Assembly: GCA_003104995.1 (NCBI GenBank)
Contig: PQAO01000032.1
Coordinates: 124,001-188,000, forward strand
Reading direction: 5' to 3'
DNA length: 64,000 nt
Source of the DNA: Dehalococcoidia bacterium
Lineage (GTDB): Bacteria > Chloroflexota > Dehalococcoidia > Tepidiformales > Tepidiformaceae
A model generated the notes under the pieces. It saw only the letters and a list, made by a program, of their open reading frames with translations, was not told the origin of the DNA and searched no databases. The number at the start of each line of letters is the position of its first letter. Within the stretch, counting starts at the first letter, position 1. Positions 50,993 through 59,188 of this stretch are shown in pieces. Made by a program: the position numbers and the translations under genes.

Positions 50993-51736
50993 ATGGTGCG
51001 CGTGGAGCCTGCCTGGATTGACACGCACGTACACCTCGACCGGTACCAGGGGGCCGAGCGAGACGCCATGGTGGCGCTTGCGAAGGTTGCGGGGGTGGCG
51101 ATCGTGGCGGTGGCGGTGGACCTGGCGTCATCGCGGGTGGTGGCGGGGCTGGAGGGGGTGGCGGGGTGCGCGGTGGGCGTGCACCCTTTGCGGGCGACAG
51201 GGTGGGCCGGGGAGGCCCTCCGGGACCTGGCGCGGATGCCGGGTGTGGTTGCCATCGGCGAGTGCGGTTTCGACGGCGCCGGGCCGGATGGGGCGGTGCA
51301 GGCAAGCGCGTTCCGGGGACAGTGCGAGCTCGCCCGGGAGGCGGGACTGCCGGTCATCCTGCACATCCACGGCGCCGGGGCCTGGGAGCGGCTGGTGGAG
51401 GACGCGGACGCGCTGAGCGGCCTGACGGTGGTGCGCCATTACTTCACTGGCGATGCGCGGCAGGCGGAGTGGCATGCGGAGCGCGGGCACTTCGTGTCTT
51501 TCGGACGGCCGCTGCTGCGGGAGCCGGGGCTGCAGGCGGTCTGCCGAGGGTACCCGGCCGGGCTCATTTTGGTGGAGACGGATAGCTACCCGCTGGCGGG
51601 GCGAACCACCGAGCCACGCGATGTCGTAGAGGTGGGCGAGGCCACCGGCGGGCTCCGGGGCTGGACGCCGGAAGAGGCCAGGGAGCGGCTCTATCGGAAC
51701 AGCCTTGCGGCGTTTCCGGGGTTGCGGTTCGGCTAG
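50993..51736 (+). CDS. TatD-family metal-dependent hydrolase
   Basis: A 247-residue TIM-barrel hydrolase: WIDTHVHLDRYQGAERDAMV with HVH metal ligands, GVVAIGECGFDGAGPDG (metal-bridging Glu), LPVILHIHGAGAWERLVED (His), TVVRHYFTGDARQA and LILVETDSYPLAGRTTEPRD (Asp). TatD proteins act on DNA or damaged ends; this one is shorter and diverged. It starts at ATG 50993; a TTG 30 bases earlier is less likely. Its TAG shares a CTAG with the LysR gene's stop. Confidence 0.85.
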   Translation: MVRVEPAWIDTHVHLDRYQGAERDAMVALAKVAGVAIVAVAVDLASSRVVAGLEGVAGCAVGVHPLRATGWAGEALRDLARMPGVVAIGECGFDGAGPDGAVQASAFRGQCELAREAGLPVILHIHGAGAWERLVEDADALSGLTVVRHYFTGDARQAEWHAERGHFVSFGRPLLREPGLQAVCRGYPAGLILVETDSYPLAGRTTEPRDVVEVGEATGGLRGWTPEEARERLYRNSLAAFPGLRFG

Positions 51737-52656
51737 GCCTCGTCCGGCGCGGAATCGAACGGGTTCTGGACTCCGTATTCCGCCGTAAGGATCCGGAGGA
51801 AGTCACGGGTGGGGCGCGCGAGGACGCGGTTACGCGGCACATGCACGCCGATCTCGCGCTGGGCGGGCTGCTCCATGTCGCGCAGGTCGACTGCTACGAG
51901 GGTGCCAGTTACCTGTTCACGGGTGATGGAGACCTCCGGGAGGATGGCGACGCCGAGGCCGGCTTCGACCATGTGCTTGGTGGTCTCCATCGAGTCCAGC
52001 TCCATGACGGACTCGGGGACGACGCCGGCGCGGAGGAACATGCTGTAGATGAGGCTGTGGTAGCTGGAGCCGCGTTCGAAGAAGAGGAAGGGCTCGCGGC
52101 CGGCTTCGGCGATGGTGACGCTGCGCTTCTTCGCGAACGCGTGGCCGGGGGCGACCACGAGGGTCAGGTCATCGTTGTAGAGGTGGAGCGACTCGACTTC
52201 CGGATGCTGGGCGAAGCGGGTGACTGCGAGGTGGGTTTCGCCGGTGAGCATCCCCTCGATGATCTCCTCGGTCTGGCCGGTGCTGAGGTAGACGTGGACG
52301 CGGGGGCGGCTCTCGCGGAACTTCTTCAGGATGGAGGGAAGCACGTATGTGGCGATCGAGGAGGACGCGCCGATGCGGATGCTGCCGACATCGCCGTGGC
52401 GGACGGCCTCGATGGCGTCGGTCCCTTCCTGGACGGCGGTGAGGGCGCGCTGGGCGTGGGGCATGAAGGCGTGGCCGGCATCGGTGAGGGTGACGCTGCG
52501 GCCGGTGCGCTCGAAGAGGCGTTCGCCAATTTCGCGTTCGAGGGACTGGATGCGAGCGGTGACCGAGGGCTGGGTGAGGAAGAGGGACTCGGCGGCACGG
52601 CTAAAGGATCGGTGGTGGGCCACCTGGATGAAGGCTTCGAGTTGCGCGAGTTCCAA
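51733..52656 (-). CDS. LysR-family transcriptional regulator
   Basis: A 307-residue regulator. The HTH is LAQLEAFIQVAHHRSFSRAA followed by LFLTQPSVTARIQSLEREIG and LFERTGRSVTLTDAG. The effector domain has GSIRIGASSSIATYVLPSIL and AVTRFAQHPEVESLHLYNDD. It could control the adjacent ferredoxins or the convergent hydrolase; no target site was located. CysB/CbbR-like similarity is not specific. Confidence 0.94.
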   Translation of the reverse strand: MELAQLEAFIQVAHHRSFSRAAESLFLTQPSVTARIQSLEREIGERLFERTGRSVTLTDAGHAFMPHAQRALTAVQEGTDAIEAVRHGDVGSIRIGASSSIATYVLPSILKKFRESRPRVHVYLSTGQTEEIIEGMLTGETHLAVTRFAQHPEVESLHLYNDDLTLVVAPGHAFAKKRSVTIAEAGREPFLFFERGSSYHSLIYSMFLRAGVVPESVMELDSMETTKHMVEAGLGVAILPEVSITREQVTGTLVAVDLRDMEQPAQREIGVHVPRNRVLARPTRDFLRILTAEYGVQNPFDSAPDEA

Positions 52657-52686
52657 ACTGTCTCTCCCCGGTCCCGACCGGCGTTA

Positions 52687-52926
52687 CTATCTGAAGTAGT
52701 TAGCGTTGATCTCGATGAACTTCCGCGCATCTCCGTTGACGTCATCTTCGTGGTGGATGGCGTTCACGGGGCATGCGAGTTCGCAGGCCGCGCAGTCGAT
52801 GCACTGGTCGGGATTGATGTAGTACTGAGGCTCATCGTCGGCCGAGTGGATGCAATCCACCGGGCAGACGTCTACGCAGGAGGCGTCTTTGACGCCGATG
52901 CAGGGTTCGGTGATGACGTAGGGCAC
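52687..52926 (-). CDS. 7Fe (3Fe-4S/4Fe-4S) ferredoxin
   Basis: A 79-residue ferredoxin: PCIGVKDASCVDVCPVDCIH (Cys 9, 17, 21, 25) and CIDCAACELACPVNAIHHED. The spacing C-x7-C-x3-C-x3-C with a second CxxCxxC-x3-CP motif matches the FdxA/seven-iron type. It is a soluble electron carrier. It lies 11 bases downstream of the 2Fe-2S ferredoxin on the same strand. Confidence 0.93.
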   Translation of the reverse strand: MPYVITEPCIGVKDASCVDVCPVDCIHSADDEPQYYINPDQCIDCAACELACPVNAIHHEDDVNGDARKFIEINANYFR

Positions 52927-52937
52927 GGGACGTCCTC

Positions 52938-53255
52938 CTACAGGGTATCGGGTCGTACGCCCGATTTATACACGACGATGTCGCCCTGCACCCGCGCCTG
53001 GCAGGCGAGGCGGAGGCGCGGGTCTTCGACGGAGCGCTGGCCACGCTGGCGGAGGAGGTTCTGGCGCTCGTAACGGCCCATGGCCGAGAGCCGGCCGATG
53101 CCGCTGAGGACCTCCATGGCGCAGTTGGTGCACTCACCGTTCTTGGCGCAGCCGACCGGCCAGAAGAAACCGTGCGCGACGACGGCGTCCATGACGGTCT
53201 CGTTCGCGGGCGCATCGACTTCGATGCCGAGGGGTTCCACTCGAATGCGGGGCAC
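52938..53255 (-). CDS. 2Fe-2S plant-type ferredoxin
   Basis: A 105-residue ferredoxin: FWPVGCAKNGECTNCAMEVL and LRLACQARVQGDIVVYKSGV. The C-x5-C-x2-C...C arrangement binds one 2Fe-2S cluster in the beta-grasp fold. It is paired with the 7Fe ferredoxin, possibly for the P450s or another oxygenase. Its start lies against a heptamer repeat, at the end of a prgI-like remnant. Confidence 0.88.
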   Translation of the reverse strand: MPRIRVEPLGIEVDAPANETVMDAVVAHGFFWPVGCAKNGECTNCAMEVLSGIGRLSAMGRYERQNLLRQRGQRSVEDPRLRLACQARVQGDIVVYKSGVRPDTL

Positions 53256-53261
53256 AGGGGA

Positions 53262-53294
53262 ATTGTCGATTGCCGATTGTCGATTGTCGATTGC
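53262..53294. repeat. Heptamer repeat (CGATTGN)x4
   Basis: A period-7 array: ATTGT then CGATTGC (53267), CGATTGT (53274), CGATTGT (53281) and CGATTGC (53288). On the minus strand it translates as DNRQSTI/NRQSTI. Short tandem heptamers of this kind are scattered through some Chloroflexota and cyanobacterial genomes. A related array at 59137-59168 lies in the DUF512 gene. Confidence 0.85.
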
Positions 53295-53437
53295 GGGCGA
53301 GCGGCAGCGGCGCTTCGCTCCACGGCGGAGTACGCCAGGGCGAGGCCGATGATGGCCATCATCAGCTGACGCATCGTCAGGCCGGCAAAGGCCTTGTCCT
53401 CGATGTTGAGGTGAGTGGGGACTTCGCGGCGTTGCAC
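53295..53437 (-). pseudogene. PrgI-family remnant truncated at a heptamer repeat
   Basis: The N-terminus VQRREVPTHLNIEDKAFAGL and TMRQLMMAIIGLALAYSAVE is the PrgI-family opening with its first helix, common in Chloroflexota. GTG at 53437 has GAGGAG six bases before it. After about 40 residues the frame enters the heptamer repeat and then reads through the ferredoxin gene in the wrong frame; the second PrgI helix is absent. Intact PrgI proteins are about twice this length and sit beside VirB4-like ATPases, which are missing here. Confidence 0.6.
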
Positions 53438-53711
53438 AGGCATCTCCTCGTGGTTGTTCGAGGAGAGTGTGCTGAACTTCGGTTCTATGGGCGTTCCAGG
53501 ATCCGGGCCGATCCGTTCCAAAGTCGCCCCTTTTGCTCCAAATTCACTCCAATCGCCGTATCCGGGGCGGTCGGGAGCGGCAACCGGGTGGCGCGACGCA
53601 AGAGCTGCGGGGCGTCATGATTCGTACGTTGCACAGCCTCAACAGGCCATCAGGACGCGGACGCAAAGGCTGTGTGTCGCGCCTACTGGATGGCTCGTGA
53701 GTCTTCGCCGC

Positions 53712-53850
53712 GGGTAGGCGCCCGGCCGCTGGCGCGTACGTGCGCTAGCGGCACGCGGACTCGATGCTGCAGGTCCCGCGGCGCCAGGGAGTGCTGGATG
53801 CCGACCCAGCACTCCCTGGCGAGGTCGTTCAGGCGGGACCGCGCCTACTT
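53712..53850. repeat. Palindromic (MITE/REP-like) element with 8-base terminal inverted repeats
   Basis: Ends GTAGGCGC (53714-53721) and GCGCCTAC (53841-53848) are inverted. Inside are an 11-pair hairpin GCCGCTGGCGC/GCGCTAGCGGC (53725-53735 with 53742-53752, one G-U) and a stem GGTCCCGC/GCGGGACC (53772-53779 with 53833-53840). The latter encloses a perfect 15-16-pair hairpin whose core is GCCAGGGAGTGCTGG/CCAGCACTCCCTGGC (53783-53797 with 53806-53820). No T-run or tRNA-like part is seen. It lies three bases after a minus-strand stop. It could be a mobile palindromic repeat or a structured 3' RNA. Confidence 0.6.
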
Positions 53851-53852
53851 AT

Positions 53853-55064
53853 CTACCGAACTGAGACGGCGCCGAGCTGAAGTGTCGGGCCAGCCGCCAC
53901 GAAAACCACGTAACCATCCGATGTGACGGTGATCGACGGGACAGTGCTGGTGAATCTCACAGGTGAAGGGCGAACAGGCCCACTCTGGTCCCCCTGCCAT
54001 GGCTGGCTCGGCTCACCCTCCAGAACTGGCAAATCGAACCGATCTACTGCTAAATTGGCTCGAGACACAAAGATGGCGCCGGCCTGCTCCGGCGCGACGG
54101 CCAGGACATCGCCACTGGCGGCGAGATGATCCTCGCGCCCCGTTAGCGGCAGTTGAGTCCCGACGGTGACTCGATGTCCTTCTGCGTCGAGCCCAAAGAG
54201 CGCGGCCATGGAAGTTTGGGTCGCGATGACAGCACCATTGCTCACGGCGATCGAATAGGGCCGCCCGTCAATGAGATCTGCTGCGCCAGTCTGCGGATCG
54301 AGGATCGCGGAGCCACCACGAAGATTGTAGAAATCGAAAGGCGATGACACCAGAAGCCGACCCGTTGGCAGCGCCGCCAGCCCTACCGGCGGCGCAAGGC
54401 TGCTCGGGAGCTCCAGCAGGCGGATTGTTGGTGACGCATCGCTGGAACTGACCTCCTCTACGCCCTGGACATCGAATCGAGTCGCATAGATAGTCTTGCC
54501 AACGGCGAGGAGCCCGCGAATGTTCTGTGGCAGATCTCGCTCCGGCGTCTTTCCATCGACAACCACCGCCGCTCGTTCGCGCGGTGGCAATTGCACCGAC
54601 CGCACGCTGCCGTCCATCTCGACGATACTGATGAACTCCCCGTGCGCGACGATGACCGCGTCCGCCACTACGGCGATTCCTGCGAGCGGCCCTCGAGGCA
54701 CGAAGTGAGCAACCTCATCGATCGTCATGAGCGATGGCGAGTAGCGATACAACGTAGCGACCGGCTCTTCGCCACGAGTCGCGGCGAAGAGCACCTGCTC
54801 GCCATCGGCGTAGAGTGGCGATGTGGCAGCGGCGTCCAGTGAAAACCACTTGATCCTTGGGTCTCCCTGAGACACCACGTTCGGCCCCCCCTGGGCGCTA
54901 TTAGCCTGGGCGTCTTGGGCGCCTACCACATTGCGGACCTGTAACTGGTCAGACGAGTGATTCACCAACGCTACGGTCAGGATCCCCGCCGCCATCCCAA
55001 CGGCCACTGTTGCACCAAGCGACCAAGCCGTAACCTTATGGTTGGGGTGAAGTCTAGGAGCCAT
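53853..55064 (-). CDS. Membrane-anchored protein, probable beta-propeller
   Basis: A 403-residue protein with one N-terminal anchor (TAWSLGATVAVGMAAGILTV). The rest is a repetitive beta-rich pattern: VLFAATRGEEPVATLYRYSP, AGIAVVADAVIVAHGEFISI, KTIYATRFDVQGVEEVSSSD and YSIAVSNGAVIATQTSMAAL. The recurring hydrophobic strand and turn spacing suggests a six- or seven-bladed propeller of the YVTN/NHL type. Its ATG follows the upstream exported protein by one base, so the pair is an operon. Function unknown. Confidence 0.7.
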   Translation of the reverse strand: MAPRLHPNHKVTAWSLGATVAVGMAAGILTVALVNHSSDQLQVRNVVGAQDAQANSAQGGPNVVSQGDPRIKWFSLDAAATSPLYADGEQVLFAATRGEEPVATLYRYSPSLMTIDEVAHFVPRGPLAGIAVVADAVIVAHGEFISIVEMDGSVRSVQLPPRERAAVVVDGKTPERDLPQNIRGLLAVGKTIYATRFDVQGVEEVSSSDASPTIRLLELPSSLAPPVGLAALPTGRLLVSSPFDFYNLRGGSAILDPQTGAADLIDGRPYSIAVSNGAVIATQTSMAALFGLDAEGHRVTVGTQLPLTGREDHLAASGDVLAVAPEQAGAIFVSRANLAVDRFDLPVLEGEPSQPWQGDQSGPVRPSPVRFTSTVPSITVTSDGYVVFVAAGPTLQLGAVSVR

Positions 55065-55065
55065 G

Positions 55066-55896
55066 TTAGTACGCCCCGTTGATCCGGAAACGGTAGTTTG
55101 AGGTGATCACCGTCCTCCAATAGGACGATGGTCGAGTCTCGATGACCGTTACCGACGCTATCCAGTCCGACCAAGAAACAACTTGTAGTTGGAGATTCGC
55201 CGAGGAAGACGAAGTGCAGCTTCCGCCAGACAACGTGGTCCCGAAGCACACGTTCCCGCCGAGTGGTTCGAAGTAAGAGTACATCTTGAGCTCGTCTGTG
55301 GCGTCTGCCCGGGAGTATGCCCCGCGCACCCAGACGGACTTGCTGTTGGTAGAGTCGTTGCTCCAACCCAACACCCGATATACCGTTACCGCGCCTCCAG
55401 AGCCGCAGTCATAGGATTCTCCCGTGTAATACAGCACCTGAAGTCTGCCCGCCGAACTAGCGGTAGTGCCGTAAGTCGACACACTATACCCGTTGCACCA
55501 AGAGTTAAACTCTCCATACCAATTGTACGTTGAGGTACCAGTTCCGCCGTTTCCGAACCCATTCCACGCACCAAACTGCAGCCAGTCGAATCCGCCGGAA
55601 CCTCCGGTGTAGGTCAGGCCGATCCAGTGGATGATCCCATCGTTGGAAGGGCTGGTTAAGGTCGTCGAGGGAAACGCTACGTAGCCGCGAACGCCCTTGG
55701 CCCCGTCCCCGGCGGCCAGCACTTGTCCGGCATAGTGGTTTCCGCAGTTGGCGCCGCATGGCGTAGCGGCGGCCTGGACCCGATCGAGCACTAACAGTGG
55801 CAGTGAGAAGGCCACCGCGAATAGGAAGGAATGGATCGCGATTACGCGAAGCGTTCGTCGCCCGGGAATGGGCAAAGCTTGGATAACGGCTCCCAT
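55066..55896 (-). CDS. Exported aromatic- and cysteine-rich protein, unknown function
   Basis: A 276-residue protein. A signal peptide with core VIAIHSFLFAVAFSLPLLVL and likely cut at VQAAA is clear. The mature part has six cysteines (PCGANC, SWCNGY, DCGSG, NVCFG, GGSCTS) and many Tyr/Trp/Gly/Ser. CNGYSVSTYG resembles CNGYVNTYAP in the small peptide at 46.8 kb, only weakly. No family is recognised. GAGGATGACC precedes the ATG. The codon use is somewhat less GC-rich than its neighbours, which may reflect transfer. Confidence 0.7.
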   Translation of the reverse strand: MGAVIQALPIPGRRTLRVIAIHSFLFAVAFSLPLLVLDRVQAAATPCGANCGNHYAGQVLAAGDGAKGVRGYVAFPSTTLTSPSNDGIIHWIGLTYTGGSGGFDWLQFGAWNGFGNGGTGTSTYNWYGEFNSWCNGYSVSTYGTTASSAGRLQVLYYTGESYDCGSGGAVTVYRVLGWSNDSTNSKSVWVRGAYSRADATDELKMYSYFEPLGGNVCFGTTLSGGSCTSSSSANLQLQVVSWSDWIASVTVIETRPSSYWRTVITSNYRFRINGAY

Positions 55897-56230
55897 CGGT
55901 CATCCTCTGCGCAGGGCACCATAGTCCCGCGTCCCTGACGGGGTCAACTCCCTGTGGTGGCTCTTAAGCTCCTCGGGTGCCGAGGTAAGAGACCGCGATT
56001 CGACGAGGAAATCCCTTGTTGCTATCCCGGAAACGCCTCCGTGCGGGCCCAATTACCGGTGTCGTTTGAGTCATGCCGGTGCTCGTGGAAACCGGGGAAT
56101 GGAAGGAAATGAGAGCGAAGTTGGAACAGGCAGCCGGAGATTGGAACGGGCTGAGCGGAATCCTGGAACGCTGCGGGAACGCCGATTCGCAAGCTGACTC
56201 ATCACGGCCTCCTGGCCGCTGGAGTCAGAC

Positions 56231-56377
56231 ATGCGCATCCTCGTCCTCACCGCCATAGCGCTGGGATTGGCCAGTGCGCTGGTGGTTGGAGCAGCCTCCG
56301 GCGCCCCGCCTGCGCCAGTGCAGCACCAGGTCCCCGGCTGGTTCAGGCGCGGGCGAGCTGGCGCGCGCGGCGCGTAG
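56231..56377 (+). CDS. Possible small secreted peptide
   Basis: A 48-codon frame: MRILVLTAIALGLASALVVG is a clean signal peptide with AxA near GAASGA, then PPAPVQHQVPGWFRRGRAGA. GGAG lies eight bases before the ATG. Its 3' end overlaps the convergent nnrS 3' end by 35 bases, so part of it may be antisense. Evidence is limited to signal-like composition and the ribosome site. The 446-base gap between the exported-protein gene (ends 55896) and nnrS holds nothing else. Confidence 0.4.
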   Translation: MRILVLTAIALGLASALVVGAASGAPPAPVQHQVPGWFRRGRAGARGA

Positions 56378-57719
56378 CCAACTGGGCTGTCCGGGCGCAG
56401 ACAGTGGCGACGAGGAAGAGGCCGGCCATCGCGAGGAGCCCGGCAGTGGTCAGGAGCCAGCGCGAAGGGGTGGATGGAGCCGACTCGAACAGGAATGGGA
56501 TAGTCCGGAGCGGCCACGCGGCGAAGAGCAGGAAGAACCCACCCGTGAGCGCGTTCTCCCATGGCACGAAACCCAGCGCAAAGCGCGCGAGGACGACGTG
56601 GGCCATGGCGATCATGAGCGGGACGATGAAGCCGAGCAGGTAGGTGTGGCGGATTGCGCCGTCTTCATAGAGTCCGAGGCTGTGGCCACCGGGCAGGACC
56701 GCGGTGGCAGCGAGCAGGGCTGCGTAGGCCATGGCGCCGACCCACGCGAGGGGGATGAGGAGGGTATACCGGGGGCCGCCCCTGGCCCGGCGCAGGCTTG
56801 TCAGCAACCCGAACCAGGCGACGAAGGCGACCAGGCCGGCCGCGAATGCGGCATCGGCGATGCGTTCGAGCCAGGACGAAGCTTGCAGGGCGCCCACGCC
56901 GCTCGCCAGGAGCCAGGCCACCACGCTCGCATTGAGGAGGGAATAGACGACGAGCAGGCGGCCCGGCCCGGGCGGTTGCAGCCCGAGGTGGCCCGCGAAC
57001 GCCCGGAGGCCGACGCCGATGATGGTGAGGGTGACGAACCCGCGGAGGAAGACCTCGACCGTGGCGGAGGAGATGTCGAGCGGGATGACCCCGGCCTCGG
57101 CTTCGGCGACGCCCCAGAGCGCCAGGGCGCCGGCGACGGCGAGCCAGGCGGCTGCTGCGCGCATAAAGAGGGGCTGGGGGTCGACGCGGACGGGGCGGGA
57201 GAGGGGGATGCGCCAGGTGAGGACGGCGAAGCTCAGCGCCCCGCAGAGGAAGGCGGCTCCGCCCGCGTAGGCGAGCGCGCCAATCGTGTCGTGCCAGACC
57301 TGGCCGGCGGCGAGCGCGAGTGCCCCGCCGCCGAGGAGCGCGGGGACGACGATGCGGACGCGCGCGGAGAACGCAGGGCGGCCGTTGAGCCGAATGAGGA
57401 ACTCGAGGGCGAGCGCGACCACGAAGGTGGCGACGAACCCGAAGAGCTGGAGGCGGCCGTGGGCCTGGACGCTGGGGGTCCAGCGGCTGCCGCCAATGCT
57501 GGCCTCTGTGGCGGCGAGGATACCGAGGACGAGCCCGGCGGCAACTGCGACCATCGATGCGGCGGACATCCAGATGGCGAACACGAACGGGTGGCGTGGC
57601 AGGACGGGTGCCGGGGTAGCTATACGGGCGCGAATGACGACAGGAATTTCGAGGTCGGCAGATCGGTGAGTCATCTTGACTTCGAACCTCGCAGTGGTTG
57701 TCGCGCCGGGCTGCGACAT
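56343..57719 (-). CDS. NnrS family membrane protein
   Basis: A 458-residue membrane protein with about twelve helices. HPFVFAIWMSAASMVAVAAG, SVQAHGRLQLFGFVATFVVA and AIRHTYLLGFIVPLMIAMAH are NnrS signatures with the conserved His and Gly. NnrS binds heme and copper and protects against nitrosative stress in known bacteria. No denitrification genes lie nearby. The ATG at 57719 has no clear ribosome site; another at 57674 is possible. Confidence 0.85.
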   Translation of the reverse strand: MSQPGATTTARFEVKMTHRSADLEIPVVIRARIATPAPVLPRHPFVFAIWMSAASMVAVAAGLVLGILAATEASIGGSRWTPSVQAHGRLQLFGFVATFVVALALEFLIRLNGRPAFSARVRIVVPALLGGGALALAAGQVWHDTIGALAYAGGAAFLCGALSFAVLTWRIPLSRPVRVDPQPLFMRAAAAWLAVAGALALWGVAEAEAGVIPLDISSATVEVFLRGFVTLTIIGVGLRAFAGHLGLQPPGPGRLLVVYSLLNASVVAWLLASGVGALQASSWLERIADAAFAAGLVAFVAWFGLLTSLRRARGGPRYTLLIPLAWVGAMAYAALLAATAVLPGGHSLGLYEDGAIRHTYLLGFIVPLMIAMAHVVLARFALGFVPWENALTGGFFLLFAAWPLRTIPFLFESAPSTPSRWLLTTAGLLAMAGLFLVATVCARTAQLATRRARQLARA

Positions 57720-57737
57720 TTGTCACGTTTTGCGGAG

Positions 57738-59186
57738 TTAATTCGCGATTGGCTGGGACCAGAAGGCACCATTGCTTGCCTCGTTGCGGCCCGGGCGGCG
57801 CGGGCCGTGCTCAAGAATGTCGAGGACATCGGACCAGAGGGCGGCGAAGGCTATGGGCTTGCCGAGTGCCGCTTCCGCTTCGTCGATGGTCATCGAGTCA
57901 AGGAACTTCTCGCCGAAGTAGTCGAGGCTCGGCCGGGGAAGGATGACGATATCGGCATCGCCAGCGGCGAGTTGTTCGACATAATCTTTACCACAGAGCA
58001 GGCCGGACACGTTCACACGCTCGCCGAAAACGGTGTTGGTGGCGCCCTGGACGCGGACGTCGGCGCCGGTGAGCTCGGAGAACTCGCGGGCGACCGGGGC
58101 GAGGGTTGGGGCGATGAGGTTCGCCGTGCCGATGAGGGCGCTGCGGCCGGCCAGGGAGATGGGCCGCGTCCGGGCGCGGAGCCGGCGCTTCGTGGAGGAC
58201 CAGTCCTGGAGCATGGTGCGGACCATGCCGATGCCGTTCTCGTACTGGGGGAAGCCGTCGTAGGCAGCGGCGCCGGGGATGGGCACGCCGGCGGTCACGT
58301 AGAACTCGTCGCTGCACTGGACGATGGTCGCGCCGAAACGGCGGCGGAACTCCTTCTGGAACGGGGCGAGGATGCCCACGATCTCGCGGGCGTAGTCCGG
58401 TGTGGGGCGGACGAGGGGAATGCCGTCGCGGTTGAGCGACCATTCTTCGAGTTTCGGGCTGGCGCCGACGGGGACGACCGAGACGGTCTGGACGGTGGGG
58501 TAGAGCTCGCCCAGGTCGCGGATGGACCGGGCCAGGTGTTCACCATCGTTGACGCCGGGGCAGAGGACAATCTGGGTGTGGGCCTGGACGCCGAGGGAGC
58601 CGAGACGGCGGAGCTGGTCTAGCACGTCGGGCGCGTTGGAGTTCGAGAGCATGTGGCGCCTGAGATCGAGTCCGGTGGCGTGGACGGAGACGTTCAATGG
58701 GCTCAGGCGCTGCTCATCGAGGCGGGCCCAGTCGTCCTCACTCAGGTTCGTGAGCGTGACGAAATTGCCGTGGAGGAAGGAGAGCCGGTAGTCGTCGTCC
58801 TTGGTGTAGAGGGTCTTGCGCATGCCCTTTGGGAGGCCCTTGAGGAAGCAGAAGAAGCAGTTGTTGTTGCAGAGGATGACGTCGTCCCAGGTGGCGCGCT
58901 CGAACTCGAGCCCCAGGTCCTCGTCAATGTCCTTCTCGAAGAGCACCAGGTCGTCGAGGCCGTTCGCCTTGCGGATGTGGACTTCGACTTCGGCGTCGGC
59001 CGCGTAGAACTGGAAGTCGACGACATCGCGGAGGACGTGGCCGTTGGCCGAGAGGACGCTATCGCCGGGCTCGATGCCGGCTTCGTCAGCGAGCGAGCCG
59101 GGGCGGACACCGGAGACGACGCCGGGGGCGGGGGCTTTACGATTCACGGCTTGCGATTTGCGATTGGCAGTGGGGGCGGCGAGCAT
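57738..59186 (-). CDS. PDZ/radical-SAM DUF512 protein
   Basis: A 482-residue protein. Residues 20-80 form a PDZ domain (GSLADEAGIEPGDSVLSANG). The radical-SAM-like centre has CNNNCFFCFLKGLPKGMRKT, and NVSVHATGLDLRRHMLSNSN and LCPGVNDGEHLARSIRDLGE follow. The C-terminal DUF512 includes GERVNVSGLLCGKDYVEQLA. Members often lie next to the ribosome GTPase Der and are of unknown role. The N-terminal residues ANRKSQAVNRK come from a heptamer repeat inserted at the start, so the true start may be at or beyond this point. Confidence 0.92.
   Translation of the reverse strand: MLAAPTANRKSQAVNRKAPAPGVVSGVRPGSLADEAGIEPGDSVLSANGHVLRDVVDFQFYAADAEVEVHIRKANGLDDLVLFEKDIDEDLGLEFERATWDDVILCNNNCFFCFLKGLPKGMRKTLYTKDDDYRLSFLHGNFVTLTNLSEDDWARLDEQRLSPLNVSVHATGLDLRRHMLSNSNAPDVLDQLRRLGSLGVQAHTQIVLCPGVNDGEHLARSIRDLGELYPTVQTVSVVPVGASPKLEEWSLNRDGIPLVRPTPDYAREIVGILAPFQKEFRRRFGATIVQCSDEFYVTAGVPIPGAAAYDGFPQYENGIGMVRTMLQDWSSTKRRLRARTRPISLAGRSALIGTANLIAPTLAPVAREFSELTGADVRVQGATNTVFGERVNVSGLLCGKDYVEQLAAGDADIVILPRPSLDYFGEKFLDSMTIDEAEAALGKPIAFAALWSDVLDILEHGPRRPGRNEASNGAFWSQPIAN
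59137..59168. repeat. Degenerate heptamer repeat in the DUF512 coding start
   Basis: TTGCGAT-TTGCGAT-TGGC with a preceding TTACGATTCACGGC. It resembles the array at 53262 and codes ANRKSQAVNRK in the minus-strand gene. It lies between the start codon and the PDZ domain and stays in frame. Confidence 0.65.
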
Positions 59187-59188
59187 GG

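Noticed and set aside
53712-53850. Integron attC site or retron msr/msd
   Set aside because: There are no RYYYAAC/GTTRRRY ends, no integrase and no reverse transcriptase nearby.
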